From: Demequina zhanjiangensis
GTDB taxonomy: Bacteria > Actinomycetota > Actinomycetes > Actinomycetales > Demequinaceae
DNA: 64,000 nt
Direction: 5' to 3'
Assembly (NCBI RefSeq): GCF_030418315.1
Contig: NZ_JAUHPV010000001.1
Coordinates: 372,001 to 436,000 of the forward strand
Program-made: the position numbers and the translations under genes
In this document: positions 7,022 to 15,593 of the stretch, one piece after another
Layout: every line of letters begins with the position of its first letter
Numbering within the stretch: position 1 is the stretch's first letter
Notes under the pieces: generated by a model
The model's database searches: none
What the model saw: only the letters and a program-made list of their open reading frames with translations
Told to the model about the DNA's origin: nothing

Positions 7022-8371
7022 GTGAACATGACCCGTGCGCCCCGCCGCGCCACCCTCGCGGCCATCGCGCTCACCGGCGTGGGGGCCCTGACCCTCGCCG
7101 CGTGCAGCTCCGGTGGAGACACCGACACCTCGAGCAGCGGATCCGAAGGATCTGGCGGCTCCGAGGCCACTACCAGCACCGAGTTCACCTATCTGGGGCA
7201 GACCCAGAACAGCACCATCGTCAACACCCTCACCTCGCTCGAGTCCGGCGCGTGCTCGGCAGCAGCAGACGGCACCCCGCTCGTGCCCGACGCGATCGAC
7301 GGCACCACGTGGGACCAGCAGCTCCAGGTCCTGGCAGGCAGCGACGCGCTGTCGAACATGTCGATGGCGGCCGGTACGCCGTCGCTCATGCAGGACTTCA
7401 TCGACGCGGGTCTCGTGCTCAACCTGTCCGAGGCGTTCGACGAGCTCGGTGTGGACGGCGCGGTGCTCCCCGCCGCCGAGGCGACGCTCAAGCAGCTGTA
7501 CCAGACCGACGACCTGTACGCGCTCCCCACCGAGTACAACATCGAGGGCTTCTGGTACAACATGGACCTCTTCGACCAGGCGGGAGTGGAGCCCCCCACC
7601 ACCTGGAGCGAGCTCGAGGACGCCGCAGCGGCGCTCGACGCCGCGGGCATCCAGCCGTTCATCGCGGCAGGATCCGACGGCTGGCCCGTCACCCGACTCG
7701 TCGGCAACTACATCCTCCGCGACCTGGGCGCCGACGCGCTCCAGATGGTGGCCGACGGCGAGGCCAGCCTCACCGATCCCGAGTACGTCGCGGGCGCGGA
7801 CGCAGTCGCCGCGCTCGGTGACGCCGGCTACTTCGGTCCGGCCGCCGGCTCGATCGACTACAACACCGCGATGAACCAGTTCCTCACCGGTGGCGGCGCC
7901 ATGTTCTACATGGGCAGCTGGGCGCTCGGAAACTTCAACGACCCCGAGCAGAACCAGATCGGCGCCGAGAACATCGGCTACTTCGCCTTCCCTGAGGTCG
8001 AGGGCGGCGCAGGCAGCATCTCCGAGACCCCCGCGAACGCGGGCATCCCGGTCATGTTCACCACCGCCAACTACACCGACGACATCGGCGAGTGGGTCAA
8101 GTGCGTGGCCGAGAACTACGGCAACGTGGCCCTCGCCGAGTCCGGCCAGGTCACCGGCTTCACCGTCACGGAGACGCCTGCCGACCAGTCCGCGCTGACC
8201 ACGATGGTCCAGGACGAGATCGCCAGCGCGACCGGCTCGGTCCTGTGGTTCGAGGCGGCGTTCACCTCCGAGGGCACCACGGTCTCGCAGACCAACGGTG
8301 GCGGGCTCGCCACCGGCGCCCTGTCCGGCGCTGAGTTCATGGAGCTCGTGCAGGCGGCCAACCAGGGCTGA
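7022..8371 (+). CDS. CUT1-type sugar ABC transporter substrate-binding lipoprotein
   Basis: This 449-aa protein is an extracellular solute-binding lipoprotein (family 1, CUT1). The first 27 residues form a lipoprotein signal peptide with the lipobox LTLAAC, followed by a Ser/Gly/Thr-rich linker. The mature protein has typical family features such as 'YALPTEYNIEGFWYNMDLF' and 'MFYMGSWALGNF'. GTG at 7022 with AAGGAGG just upstream is taken as the start; ATG at 7028 is equally possible. It opens an operon with two permeases and two glycosidases. The neighbouring alpha-L-rhamnosidase suggests that it binds a rhamnose-containing oligosaccharide; that is inference. Confidence 0.9.
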   Translation: MNMTRAPRRATLAAIALTGVGALTLAACSSGGDTDTSSSGSEGSGGSEATTSTEFTYLGQTQNSTIVNTLTSLESGACSAAADGTPLVPDAIDGTTWDQQLQVLAGSDALSNMSMAAGTPSLMQDFIDAGLVLNLSEAFDELGVDGAVLPAAEATLKQLYQTDDLYALPTEYNIEGFWYNMDLFDQAGVEPPTTWSELEDAAAALDAAGIQPFIAAGSDGWPVTRLVGNYILRDLGADALQMVADGEASLTDPEYVAGADAVAALGDAGYFGPAAGSIDYNTAMNQFLTGGGAMFYMGSWALGNFNDPEQNQIGAENIGYFAFPEVEGGAGSISETPANAGIPVMFTTANYTDDIGEWVKCVAENYGNVALAESGQVTGFTVTETPADQSALTTMVQDEIASATGSVLWFEAAFTSEGTTVSQTNGGGLATGALSGAEFMELVQAANQG

Positions 8372-8402
8372 TCAGGCCCCGCGCACTCCTATCAGCCCGC
8401 GG

Positions 8403-8432
8403 TCCGGCCCTCGACTCACGTCGGGGGCCGGA
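8403..8432 (+). terminator. Intercistronic hairpin between binding protein and permease genes
   Basis: TCCGGCCCTCGAC (8403-8415) pairs with GTCGGGGGCCGGA (8420-8432), a 13-bp stem with one G-U pair and a TCAC loop. It lies in the 93-bp gap after the binding-protein gene. Such hairpins usually stabilise the upstream message or partly terminate transcription, keeping binding protein in excess over permease. Confidence 0.6.
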
Positions 8433-8464
8433 TCCGGGGACCCCCATCGACCGAGGACTTCACC

Positions 8465-9346
8465 GTGGATTCCGTCTTCCGCAACCGGGGCGCGACGCTG
8501 CTCATGCTCACCCCCGCCCTTCTCGTCTACACCGTCGTGATGCTCATCCCGATCGTGTGGTCCGTGACGTACACCTTCCAGTCCGGCAACGCAGTCACCG
8601 GCTTCGAGTTCGTCGGCTTCGACAACTGGATCGCCTTCTTCGGTGACGCGACCGCGATGGACGCGCTGTGGTTCACGCTCCGCTACGCGATCGTCATGAC
8701 GACGCTGCAGGTCGCCGCCGGATACGGCCTGGCCCTGCTGTACATCTTCTTCCTGCGCAACAAGTCCTCGCTCGTGCGCGCCACCATCTTCTTCCCGGTG
8801 ATCCTGCCGACCGTGGCGGTCGCGCTGATGTTCTCCCGGATGTTCGAGGCGGCGCCGACCGCCGGTCCCGTCAACACGATCCTCATGTGGCTCGGCGGCG
8901 ATCTCACCGACTTCCTCGGTGACCCTGGCTACTCGTTCTGGGTGATCATCATCATGGACGTCTGGCGGTCCATGGGCTTCTACGCCGTGCTCCTCTATGC
9001 CGGGCTCGTCGAGATCCCGCAGGACATCATGGAGTCGGCCAGGATCGATGGCGCCTCCGGCTGGAAGCTGGTGCGCAAGATCGTCTTCCCGCTGTCCCTG
9101 CCGATCCTGCTGTCATCGATCATCTTCTCGATCAACGGCACGTTGAAGGTGTTCGACTCGATCGTCGCCCTGACCAACGGCGGCCCGGGCTCCGCGACGA
9201 CACCGCTGACCCTCTACATGTTCAGGACCTCGTTCGCGTACGGCCAGTACGGCTACGGCAGCACGGTGGCGTTCATGCTCACCCTGCTGTGCCTGATCGC
9301 GACGGTCTTCGTCTTCCGCTCGATGCGAAAGGACGTCACGCGATGA
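8465..9346 (+). CDS. CUT1 sugar ABC transporter permease (MalF/UgpA type)
   Basis: This 293-aa inner-membrane protein has about six transmembrane segments and the BPD_transp_1 fold. The EAA loop that contacts the ATPase is visible as 'ESARIDGASGWKLVRKIVFP' near residues 190-210. GTG at 8465 is the start. It pairs with the next gene, which overlaps by four bases, to form the heterodimeric channel of the importer. No ATPase gene lies in this operon, so a shared MsmK/MsiK-type ATPase encoded elsewhere is presumably used. Confidence 0.9.
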   Translation: MDSVFRNRGATLLMLTPALLVYTVVMLIPIVWSVTYTFQSGNAVTGFEFVGFDNWIAFFGDATAMDALWFTLRYAIVMTTLQVAAGYGLALLYIFFLRNKSSLVRATIFFPVILPTVAVALMFSRMFEAAPTAGPVNTILMWLGGDLTDFLGDPGYSFWVIIIMDVWRSMGFYAVLLYAGLVEIPQDIMESARIDGASGWKLVRKIVFPLSLPILLSSIIFSINGTLKVFDSIVALTNGGPGSATTPLTLYMFRTSFAYGQYGYGSTVAFMLTLLCLIATVFVFRSMRKDVTR

Positions 9347-10224
9347 GCGCCACCCAGCCGAACCTGTCAGCGCCGCAGCGCTCCCGCAAGCCGCTGAGCG
9401 TCATGCTGCGCCGTATCCCGGGCTGGGTGGGCGTCGCGCTCATCCTGCTGACGGTGATCTACCCGATGTTCTGGATCCTCATGGGATCGTTCAAGACCCA
9501 GCCCGAGTTCCTCTCGGAGCCGTTCTGGGCGCTCCCTCAGCAGTGGAACCTGGACAACTACGTCTCCGCGTTCGTCGAGGGAGGCCTCGGCACCTACATC
9601 AAGAACTCGGTGCTGGCGGTGTTCCCGTCGCTCGGACTCATCCTGCTGTTCGGCACGGCTGCGGCGTACGCGCTCCAGATCCTGGTGTGGAAGGGACGCA
9701 GCCTGATCCTCGTGCTGTTCCTGGCGGGCATCATGATCCCCACGCAGATGATCCTGCTCCCGCTGTTCACCGTCTACTTCAACGTCGGCATCACCAGCAC
9801 GATCTGGCCGCTGATCATCACCTACACCGCGATCGGCATGCCTCTCACGGTCTTCATGATCGCGACCTTCATGAGGGCGATCCCCTCCGAGGTGTTCGAG
9901 GCGGCGACCCTCGACGGTGCGAACGTGTACCGGATCTTCTGGAACATCACCGTGCCGCTGGTGAAGAACGCGATCTTCACCGTCGCACTCGTCCAGTTCT
10001 TCTTCCTGTGGAACGACCTGCTGATCGCGCTGACGTTCGTGACCAAGGCGGACCTGCGGACCATTCAGGTGGGCCTCCTCAACTTCACCGGTCAGTACGG
10101 CGCGGTCGACTACGGTCCGCTCTTCGCGGGCATCAGCGTCACCGTGTTCGGCACGCTCGCGCTGTACATCTTCCTCAACAAGAAGGTCATGGCCGGCATG
10201 ACGTCCGGGGCGGTGAAGGGATGA
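9343..10224 (+). CDS. CUT1 sugar ABC transporter permease (MalG/UgpE type)
   Basis: This 293-aa inner-membrane permease partners the preceding one. It has six hydrophobic segments and an EAA loop 'EAATLDGANVYRIFWNITVP' in its C-terminal half. The ATG at 9343 lies in an ATGA overlap with the upstream stop, and its own TGA overlaps the start of the rhamnosidase gene in the same way. Translation of the whole run is therefore coupled. The substrate is inferred from the glycosidases that follow. Confidence 0.9.
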   Translation: MSATQPNLSAPQRSRKPLSVMLRRIPGWVGVALILLTVIYPMFWILMGSFKTQPEFLSEPFWALPQQWNLDNYVSAFVEGGLGTYIKNSVLAVFPSLGLILLFGTAAAYALQILVWKGRSLILVLFLAGIMIPTQMILLPLFTVYFNVGITSTIWPLIITYTAIGMPLTVFMIATFMRAIPSEVFEAATLDGANVYRIFWNITVPLVKNAIFTVALVQFFFLWNDLLIALTFVTKADLRTIQVGLLNFTGQYGAVDYGPLFAGISVTVFGTLALYIFLNKKVMAGMTSGAVKG

Positions 10225-12803
10225 CCGCCGTCACCGGCCTCAGGGCGGAGCTGCGCGCGGATGCGCTCGGCGTCGGCACCGCCGCCCCGCGCCTGTCGTG
10301 GCGCCTTGAGCAGGCGCCGGAGCCCGCCGAGCAGGCGGAGGCCCGCATGGTCTCGGCCGACGGCTCGTCGTCCACGGTCCCTCTCGTGGCCCCCGACGGC
10401 GTGCTCGTCGACTGGCCGTTCCCGGAGCTCGTCTCGCGGCAGAGGGTCGAGGTGTCGGTGCGGGCCCTGGTCGCGCGTGAGTGGAGCGACTGGAGCGAGC
10501 CCCTCGCCGTCGAGGCCGCCCTTCTCGAGCAGGGCGACTGGAGCGAACCTCTCGTGGTCCCTTCCGCTGCGGCGGTGCACGAGCTGCGGCCCTCGCACCT
10601 TCTCCGTGCGGAGTTCACGCTCGACGAGGCGCCGGCCTCGGCGCGCCTCTATGTCACGGCGCAGGGCGTGTTCACCGCGGCGCTCAACGGCGGTCCGCTC
10701 TCCGACGAGCACCTCGCTCCCGGCTGGACGAGCTACACGCACCGCCTGCGGTACCGCGTGCACGATGTCACCGCGATGCTTCGCGCCGGCGCGAACGTGA
10801 TCGGCGCCGAGCTGGCCGATGGATGGTTTCGCGGGCGGATCGGCTTCGACGGCGGCCTGTGGGACGTGTTCGGTGAGCACGTCGGCCTCCTTGCCCAGCT
10901 CGAGGTGACCGACGCGCAGGGCGACACGCGCGTCGTCCCGTTGGGCGACGCGTGGAGGCAGATCCCTGGACCGGCGACACGGGTCGGCCTCTACGAGGGC
11001 GAGTCCTACGACGCGAGGCTCCTGCCGGACGGATGGCTCGAGCCCGGCTTCGATCCATCCGCGTGGCGGGTCCCGCAGCTGCGACCGGTGGTGGAGATTG
11101 GCACCGTGCTCGAGGCCGCGGTGGGTGAGCCTGTGCGGCCGATCGAGTCGCTGCGCCCCGTGTCCGTCGAGAAGCGGCCCTCGGGTCGCCTGCGGCTCGA
11201 CTTCGGCCAGAACATCTCGGGGGTTCTTCGCGTGAAGGCTGACCTCCCTGCGGGCCGCACCCTCCGCATGCACCATGCGGAGGTCCTGGAGAACGACGAG
11301 CTCGGCACCAGGCCCCTGAGGGAGGCGCCATCGATCGACTCGTACACCTCCGACGGCTCAGGGCCCTTCTCGTGGGCGCCCCGCTTCACGATCCACGGGT
11401 TCCGCTACGCGGAGCTCGAGGGCTGGCACGGCGACCTTGCCGATGTGGACGTCGAGGCGCTCGTCATCCACACCGACATGGAGCGTCGCGGATGGTTCGC
11501 GTGCTCCGACCCCATGCTGGAGAAGCTCCACGAGAACACCGTGTGGAGCATGCGCGACAACTTCGTGGACCTGCCCACCGACTGCCCGCAGCGTGACGAG
11601 CGCATGGGGTGGACCGGCGACATCCAGGTGTTCGCGCCCGCGGCGGAGTTCCTCTACGGGGCCGACGGCGTGCTCACCTCATGGCTGCGCGACGTGGCTG
11701 CGGAGCAGGGGTCCGACGGCTGGGTCCCCAACTTCGTGCCGTGGGTCGAGTGCGGCTTCCCCCGAGGCGCGTCCGCAGCGTGGGGGGACGCGGCGACGAT
11801 CGTGCCGTGGACCATGTATCAGCGCCGTGGCGACCTCTCCATCCTCAGGGAGCAGTGGCCCAGCATGAAGGCATGGGTCGACCACCTCGCGCTCAGGGTG
11901 GGGCCTGGGGGCGTAGTCGAGGGCTCGATGGAGCTCGGAGACTGGCTGGACCCTGCCGCGCCACCTGAGAACCCCGCAGCGGCGCGCACCGACAAGTACC
12001 TGGTGGCCAGCGCCTACGCGGTGCGATCGGCGCGCATCGTCGCGGACACCGCGGTGCTGCTGGGCGACCTCGAGGCGGAGGCGCACTACCGTGCGTTCGC
12101 GGAGAGGGTCGCGGAGGCGACTCGTCGGCGCTGGTTCGAGGACCTGGCCTCGATCGCGGACGCACCCACGGCGCTTGCGCTGGGCCTCGAGTTCGGACTC
12201 GTGGAGGATCCGGACGCTCGTCGTCGGCTCGGGGACCTGCTCGCCGCCGCGGTGCGCGAGGGTGGGCACCACGTGCAGACCGGCTTCGTCGGCACGCCCA
12301 TCATCTGCGACGCGCTCGCGAGCTCGGGACACCTGGACGACGCGTACGCGCTGCTGCTCCAGCAGGAGTGCCCGTCGTGGCTCTACCCGGTGTCGATGGG
12401 CGCGACGACCATCTGGGAGCGGTGGGACTCCATGCTGCCCGACGGCTCCATCAACCCCGGCGGGATGACGTCGTTCAACCACTATGCGCTCGGCGCGGTG
12501 GTGGACTTCCTGCACCGTGTGGTCGCGGGCCTCGCGCCGTCGGCGCCGGGATATCGGGAGATCACGGTCCAGCCTCGCCCGGGTGGTGGGCTCACCTCCG
12601 CCTCGGCGAGCCACCTGAGCCCGTTCGGCATGATCGCCGTCTCGTGGGAGCTGGCCGACGGGCTTCTCGCCTTGGACGTCGAGGTGCCGACGGGAGTGTC
12701 CGCCCGCGTGATCCTGCCCGACGGCGGAGTCCACACCGTCGGCGCTGGCGCCCACCACTACAGCGCGCCGATGCCTGCCGCGCAGAAGGAGGCCACCCGA
12801 TGA
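10221..12803 (+). CDS. GH78 alpha-L-rhamnosidase, cytoplasmic
   Basis: This 860-aa enzyme is an alpha-L-rhamnosidase of glycoside hydrolase family 78, releasing terminal L-rhamnose. The N-terminal half carries the beta-sandwich domains, with 'RLDFGQNISGVLRV' in the concanavalin-like domain. The (alpha/alpha)6 catalytic domain starts near residue 450 with 'CPQRDERMGWTGD', which holds the proposed general acid. The second catalytic Glu is in 'TIWERWD' near residue 733, and a small beta-domain ends the protein. There is no signal peptide, so it should act in the cytoplasm on imported oligosaccharides. Its ATG overlaps the permease stop (ATGA), and its stop overlaps the GH43-like start. Confidence 0.92.
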   Translation: MTAVTGLRAELRADALGVGTAAPRLSWRLEQAPEPAEQAEARMVSADGSSSTVPLVAPDGVLVDWPFPELVSRQRVEVSVRALVAREWSDWSEPLAVEAALLEQGDWSEPLVVPSAAAVHELRPSHLLRAEFTLDEAPASARLYVTAQGVFTAALNGGPLSDEHLAPGWTSYTHRLRYRVHDVTAMLRAGANVIGAELADGWFRGRIGFDGGLWDVFGEHVGLLAQLEVTDAQGDTRVVPLGDAWRQIPGPATRVGLYEGESYDARLLPDGWLEPGFDPSAWRVPQLRPVVEIGTVLEAAVGEPVRPIESLRPVSVEKRPSGRLRLDFGQNISGVLRVKADLPAGRTLRMHHAEVLENDELGTRPLREAPSIDSYTSDGSGPFSWAPRFTIHGFRYAELEGWHGDLADVDVEALVIHTDMERRGWFACSDPMLEKLHENTVWSMRDNFVDLPTDCPQRDERMGWTGDIQVFAPAAEFLYGADGVLTSWLRDVAAEQGSDGWVPNFVPWVECGFPRGASAAWGDAATIVPWTMYQRRGDLSILREQWPSMKAWVDHLALRVGPGGVVEGSMELGDWLDPAAPPENPAAARTDKYLVASAYAVRSARIVADTAVLLGDLEAEAHYRAFAERVAEATRRRWFEDLASIADAPTALALGLEFGLVEDPDARRRLGDLLAAAVREGGHHVQTGFVGTPIICDALASSGHLDDAYALLLQQECPSWLYPVSMGATTIWERWDSMLPDGSINPGGMTSFNHYALGAVVDFLHRVVAGLAPSAPGYREITVQPRPGGGLTSASASHLSPFGMIAVSWELADGLLALDVEVPTGVSARVILPDGGVHTVGAGAHHYSAPMPAAQKEATR

Positions 12804-13852
12804 CGGGCCAGAGATACACCAGCTTCCACCCGGGCAAGGAGTGGCTCGACACCTCCGGAAAGCCGATCCAGGCCCATGGCGGGTCGGTCATGGAGGTGGA
12901 CGGCACCTACTACTGGTACGGCGAGAACAAGGAGTTCACGACTCCGGGCTCCGGGATCTGGCATTGGGGAGTGCGCTGCTACTCGTCGACCGATCTCTAC
13001 AACTGGACGGACGAGGGTGTCATCATCCCGCCGGACGAGGACGACCCGACGTCGCCCCTCAGCCCTCAGCGCGGAATGGATCGGCCGCACATCCTCTACA
13101 ACCCCCACACCGAGAAGTTCGTGTGCTGGATCAAGGTGATGTCCGGGTCGATCCAGCTGTCGACCACGCTCGTCGCCGACTCGATCCTGGGTCCGTACGA
13201 GATCGCGCGCCGAGACTTCCGGCCTCTGGGGATGTACGCGGGCGACTTCGACCTGGTCGTCGATCCTCACGATGGCAAGGGCTACTACATCTTCGAGCGG
13301 GTCCACACCGAGCTCATCGTGGCGGACCTCACCGACGACTACACCGACGTGACCGGCTACTACTCGACGCACTTCCACCACGGGAGGCCTCCGTTCACGC
13401 GGGAGGCGCCGTCGCACTTCCACCGGGCGGGTCGCGAGTACCTCGTCACCTCGGGGACGACGGGCTACTACCCGAACGTGTCGGAGGTCGCCTCCGCGGC
13501 GACGATCCACGGGCCGTGGGAGGTCGTGGGCGATCCGCACCCGGACGACGACAGCAGGACCTCGTACCGCACCCAGGTGAGCTCGGTGTTCAAGGTGCCT
13601 GGCAAGGATCTCTACATCGCGTTGGGAGATCGCTGGCTTCCGGACTACGACGCGCACGGCTCCGAGGCGTACGACCTCTTCGACGAGTACTTCGCGCAGA
13701 TCGAGGCCGGTGCGCCCGATACGGGCATGCGAGAGCTCACCGTGCCGGACACGTCCCGTGCCCGCTACGTGTGGCTCCCGATCCGTTTCCTCGACGACGG
13801 TCAGGTGCGGATCGAATGGCACGACGAGTGGCGGCTTGAGGACTGGGTCTGA
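12800..13852 (+). CDS. GH43-like five-bladed beta-propeller glycosidase (galactanase-type subfamily)
   Basis: This 350-aa protein has the look of a GH43-type five-bladed propeller enzyme. Its N-terminus 'QAHGGSVMEVDGTYYWYGENK' resembles the start of exo-beta-1,3-galactanases (GH43 subfamily 24) rather than arabinofuranosidases. Other propeller-like stretches are 'MDRPHILYNPHTEKFVCW' and 'FDLVVDPHDGKGYYIFE'. The usual Asp/Asp/Glu catalytic set cannot be assigned with certainty by eye. No signal peptide is present, so it should be cytoplasmic like the upstream rhamnosidase. GGAGG precedes the start, which overlaps the GH78 stop. A role on rhamnose-capped galactan side chains is a guess from context. 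Confidence 0.75.
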   Translation: MTGQRYTSFHPGKEWLDTSGKPIQAHGGSVMEVDGTYYWYGENKEFTTPGSGIWHWGVRCYSSTDLYNWTDEGVIIPPDEDDPTSPLSPQRGMDRPHILYNPHTEKFVCWIKVMSGSIQLSTTLVADSILGPYEIARRDFRPLGMYAGDFDLVVDPHDGKGYYIFERVHTELIVADLTDDYTDVTGYYSTHFHHGRPPFTREAPSHFHRAGREYLVTSGTTGYYPNVSEVASAATIHGPWEVVGDPHPDDDSRTSYRTQVSSVFKVPGKDLYIALGDRWLPDYDAHGSEAYDLFDEYFAQIEAGAPDTGMRELTVPDTSRARYVWLPIRFLDDGQVRIEWHDEWRLEDWV

Positions 13853-13904
13853 GCATGGGCGATGCGGTGGGCACGAGGACGGCGATCCCCCTATGATCGC
13901 CCGC

Positions 13905-14942
13905 ATGAGCGAAGGCGACGGTGGTGGCCCCAAGCGAGCCTCCATCGCCGACGTCGCGGCGCTCGCAGGTGTCTCGCAGGGCACGGTGTCGAACGTGCTC
14001 AACCACCCCGAGCGTGTGTCGCCGAAGACTCGCGACAAGGTGGAGACGGCGATCGCGCGGCTCGAGTTCACGCCGCACGGTCCGGCGCGTTCGCTGGCCG
14101 CGGGGGCGACCCGTGCGCTCGGCCTGGTGCTGTCCGACATCACGAACTCGCTGTTCGTGGACATCAGCAGGGGAGTGGAGCGAGTCGCGGCGCAGCACGA
14201 CGTGTTCGTGCTCATGGCCAACACGGACACGGACCTGGAGCGAGAGCGCCGCTACCTCGCAGCGTTCGATGCGACGCAGACCCTCGGGACGCTGGTGACC
14301 ATCAACGACGCGAGCCACTATCGGACCCTGGTCGACGCGCATCGCAACGGCAGGCCTCTGGTGTTCCTGAACTACCGCGGCGCTGGCGACACGCACTGCA
14401 CCGTCCACACCGACAACCGCGAGGGCGGCCGCATCGCGGCGCGGCATCTCGCAGAGATCGGGTGCACGCGGCTCGCGCTGGTCGGCGGGCCCGAGTGGCT
14501 TCAGCCTGTCGCGGACCGCAAGGCGGGGTTCGAGGAAGCCGCGGCCGAGGCGGGCGTCGAGATCGTGGCGTACGAGGATGCCGGCGAGCTGAACAGGGCC
14601 TACGGCTGGAGCGTCGGTCGGGCGCTGCTGTCGAGGGTGCAGAAGGGCGAGGTCGACGGCATCTTCGCTGTCGCGGACCTCATGGCGGCCGGGGTGGCCC
14701 AGGCCTTGGCGGGCGCCGGGGTCTCGATCCCGGAGGACGTGGCGATCGTCGGCTACGACGACAACCGTGCGGCGTGGGACGGCCCTCTGCCGCTGACCAC
14801 GATCCGTCAGCCCGGCGAGGGGATGGGTGCCGCCGGCACCCGACTCGTCTTCGAGGAGCTCAGCGATCCGTATCACGAGCATCGCGTGGTGAACCTGAGC
14901 CCCAGCCTCGTGGTGCGACGAAGCACCGTCGCTGGGGTCTAG
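13905..14942 (+). CDS. LacI family transcriptional regulator of the oligosaccharide operon
   Basis: This 345-aa repressor has an N-terminal LacI helix-turn-helix ('SIADVAALAGVSQGTVSNVLN', about residues 10-30) and a periplasmic-binding-protein-like effector domain. I chose ATG 13905 because the -10 hexamer TATGAT (13892-13897) ends seven nt before it, the leaderless pattern seen repeatedly here; an in-frame ATG at 13893 falls inside that hexamer. It is the last gene of the importer-glycosidase locus and probably binds TGAAGCGCTTCA at 6971. Its recognition helix differs from that of the second LacI protein (28763) at only one of the key positions, so overlapping target sets are likely. Confidence 0.88.
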   Translation: MSEGDGGGPKRASIADVAALAGVSQGTVSNVLNHPERVSPKTRDKVETAIARLEFTPHGPARSLAAGATRALGLVLSDITNSLFVDISRGVERVAAQHDVFVLMANTDTDLERERRYLAAFDATQTLGTLVTINDASHYRTLVDAHRNGRPLVFLNYRGAGDTHCTVHTDNREGGRIAARHLAEIGCTRLALVGGPEWLQPVADRKAGFEEAAAEAGVEIVAYEDAGELNRAYGWSVGRALLSRVQKGEVDGIFAVADLMAAGVAQALAGAGVSIPEDVAIVGYDDNRAAWDGPLPLTTIRQPGEGMGAAGTRLVFEELSDPYHEHRVVNLSPSLVVRRSTVAGV

Positions 14943-14971
14943 CTCGGGCCTCGAGGGGCCTTCCCTCCAAG

Positions 14972-15023
14972 TTAGTTGCACCTACAACCAACATGCGCTA
15001 CATTTACATGCGTTCGCAACTAA
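14972..15023 (+). promoter_or_regulatory. Promoter of the DoxX gene flanked by inverted repeats
   Basis: A promoter TTGCAC (14976-14981), 17 bp, TACATT (14999-15004) is bracketed by TTAGTTGC (14972-14979) and GCAACTAA (15016-15023), a perfect 8-bp inverted repeat. TTAGTTG-CACCTA-CAACCAA at 14972-14991 is itself a near-palindrome over the -35 box. This layout suggests a MarR- or HxlR-type repressor; no such gene is adjacent. Confidence 0.6.
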
Positions 15024-15036
15024 TTTGGAGAAAATC

Positions 15037-15456
15037 ATGGACATCGTCTTCCTCGTGGCGCGCATCCTCTTCGCGCTCATCTTCCTGCTCTCGGCCATGG
15101 GCCACCTCACCCAGTCGCAGGCCATGGCGCAGTACGCCGAGTACAAGGGCGCCCCGGGCGGACGCTTCGGCGTCATCGCCTCCGGCATCACCATGGGACT
15201 CGGCGCACTGATGGTGCTGCTCGGCGTCTTCGGCGACCTGGGTGCACTGCTCATCGCGCTCACGCTGATCCCGATCAGCCTGTTCATGCACGCGTACTGG
15301 AAGGAGAGCGACGCTCAGGCCAAGCAGACGGAGCAGGTCTCGTTCAACAAGAACATCGGCCTCATCGGCGGCGCGCTCGCGCTCTTCCTGCTCTTCGCGA
15401 GCACCGGCGCGGACATGGGCCTGACCCTGACCGACGCCCTCATCCAGCTCGGCTGA
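15037..15456 (+). CDS. DoxX family membrane protein
   Basis: This 139-aa protein has four hydrophobic segments and the DoxX-family pattern: an N-terminal 'ARILFALIFLLSAMGHL' helix, a loop with 'YAEYKGAPGG', and two further membrane helices. DoxX proteins are small inner-membrane proteins often induced by redox or thiol stress; the molecular activity is not settled. ATG 15037 has GGAG six nt upstream. It is a single-gene unit with its own promoter and a strong terminator. Confidence 0.85.
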   Translation: MDIVFLVARILFALIFLLSAMGHLTQSQAMAQYAEYKGAPGGRFGVIASGITMGLGALMVLLGVFGDLGALLIALTLIPISLFMHAYWKESDAQAKQTEQVSFNKNIGLIGGALALFLLFASTGADMGLTLTDALIQLG

Positions 15457-15469
15457 TCCAGCCGACCCC

Positions 15470-15510
15470 AAGGCGGGGCGCCTCTCCCACGAAGGGGGGC
15501 GCCCCGCCTT
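15470..15510 (+). terminator. Strong terminator after the DoxX gene
   Basis: AAGGCGGGGCGCC (15470-15482) and GGCGCCCCGCCTT (15498-15510) are a perfect 13-bp inverted repeat with a 15-nt loop, 14 bases after the stop codon. Confidence 0.75.
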
Positions 15511-15593
15511 CGTCGTGTCCGGGGGCTTGAAGGCAACTGGGGGTTCTCCGACGCCTGGCCGGGACCACCGGTAGCGCGCATCGGCCGGGCGCG

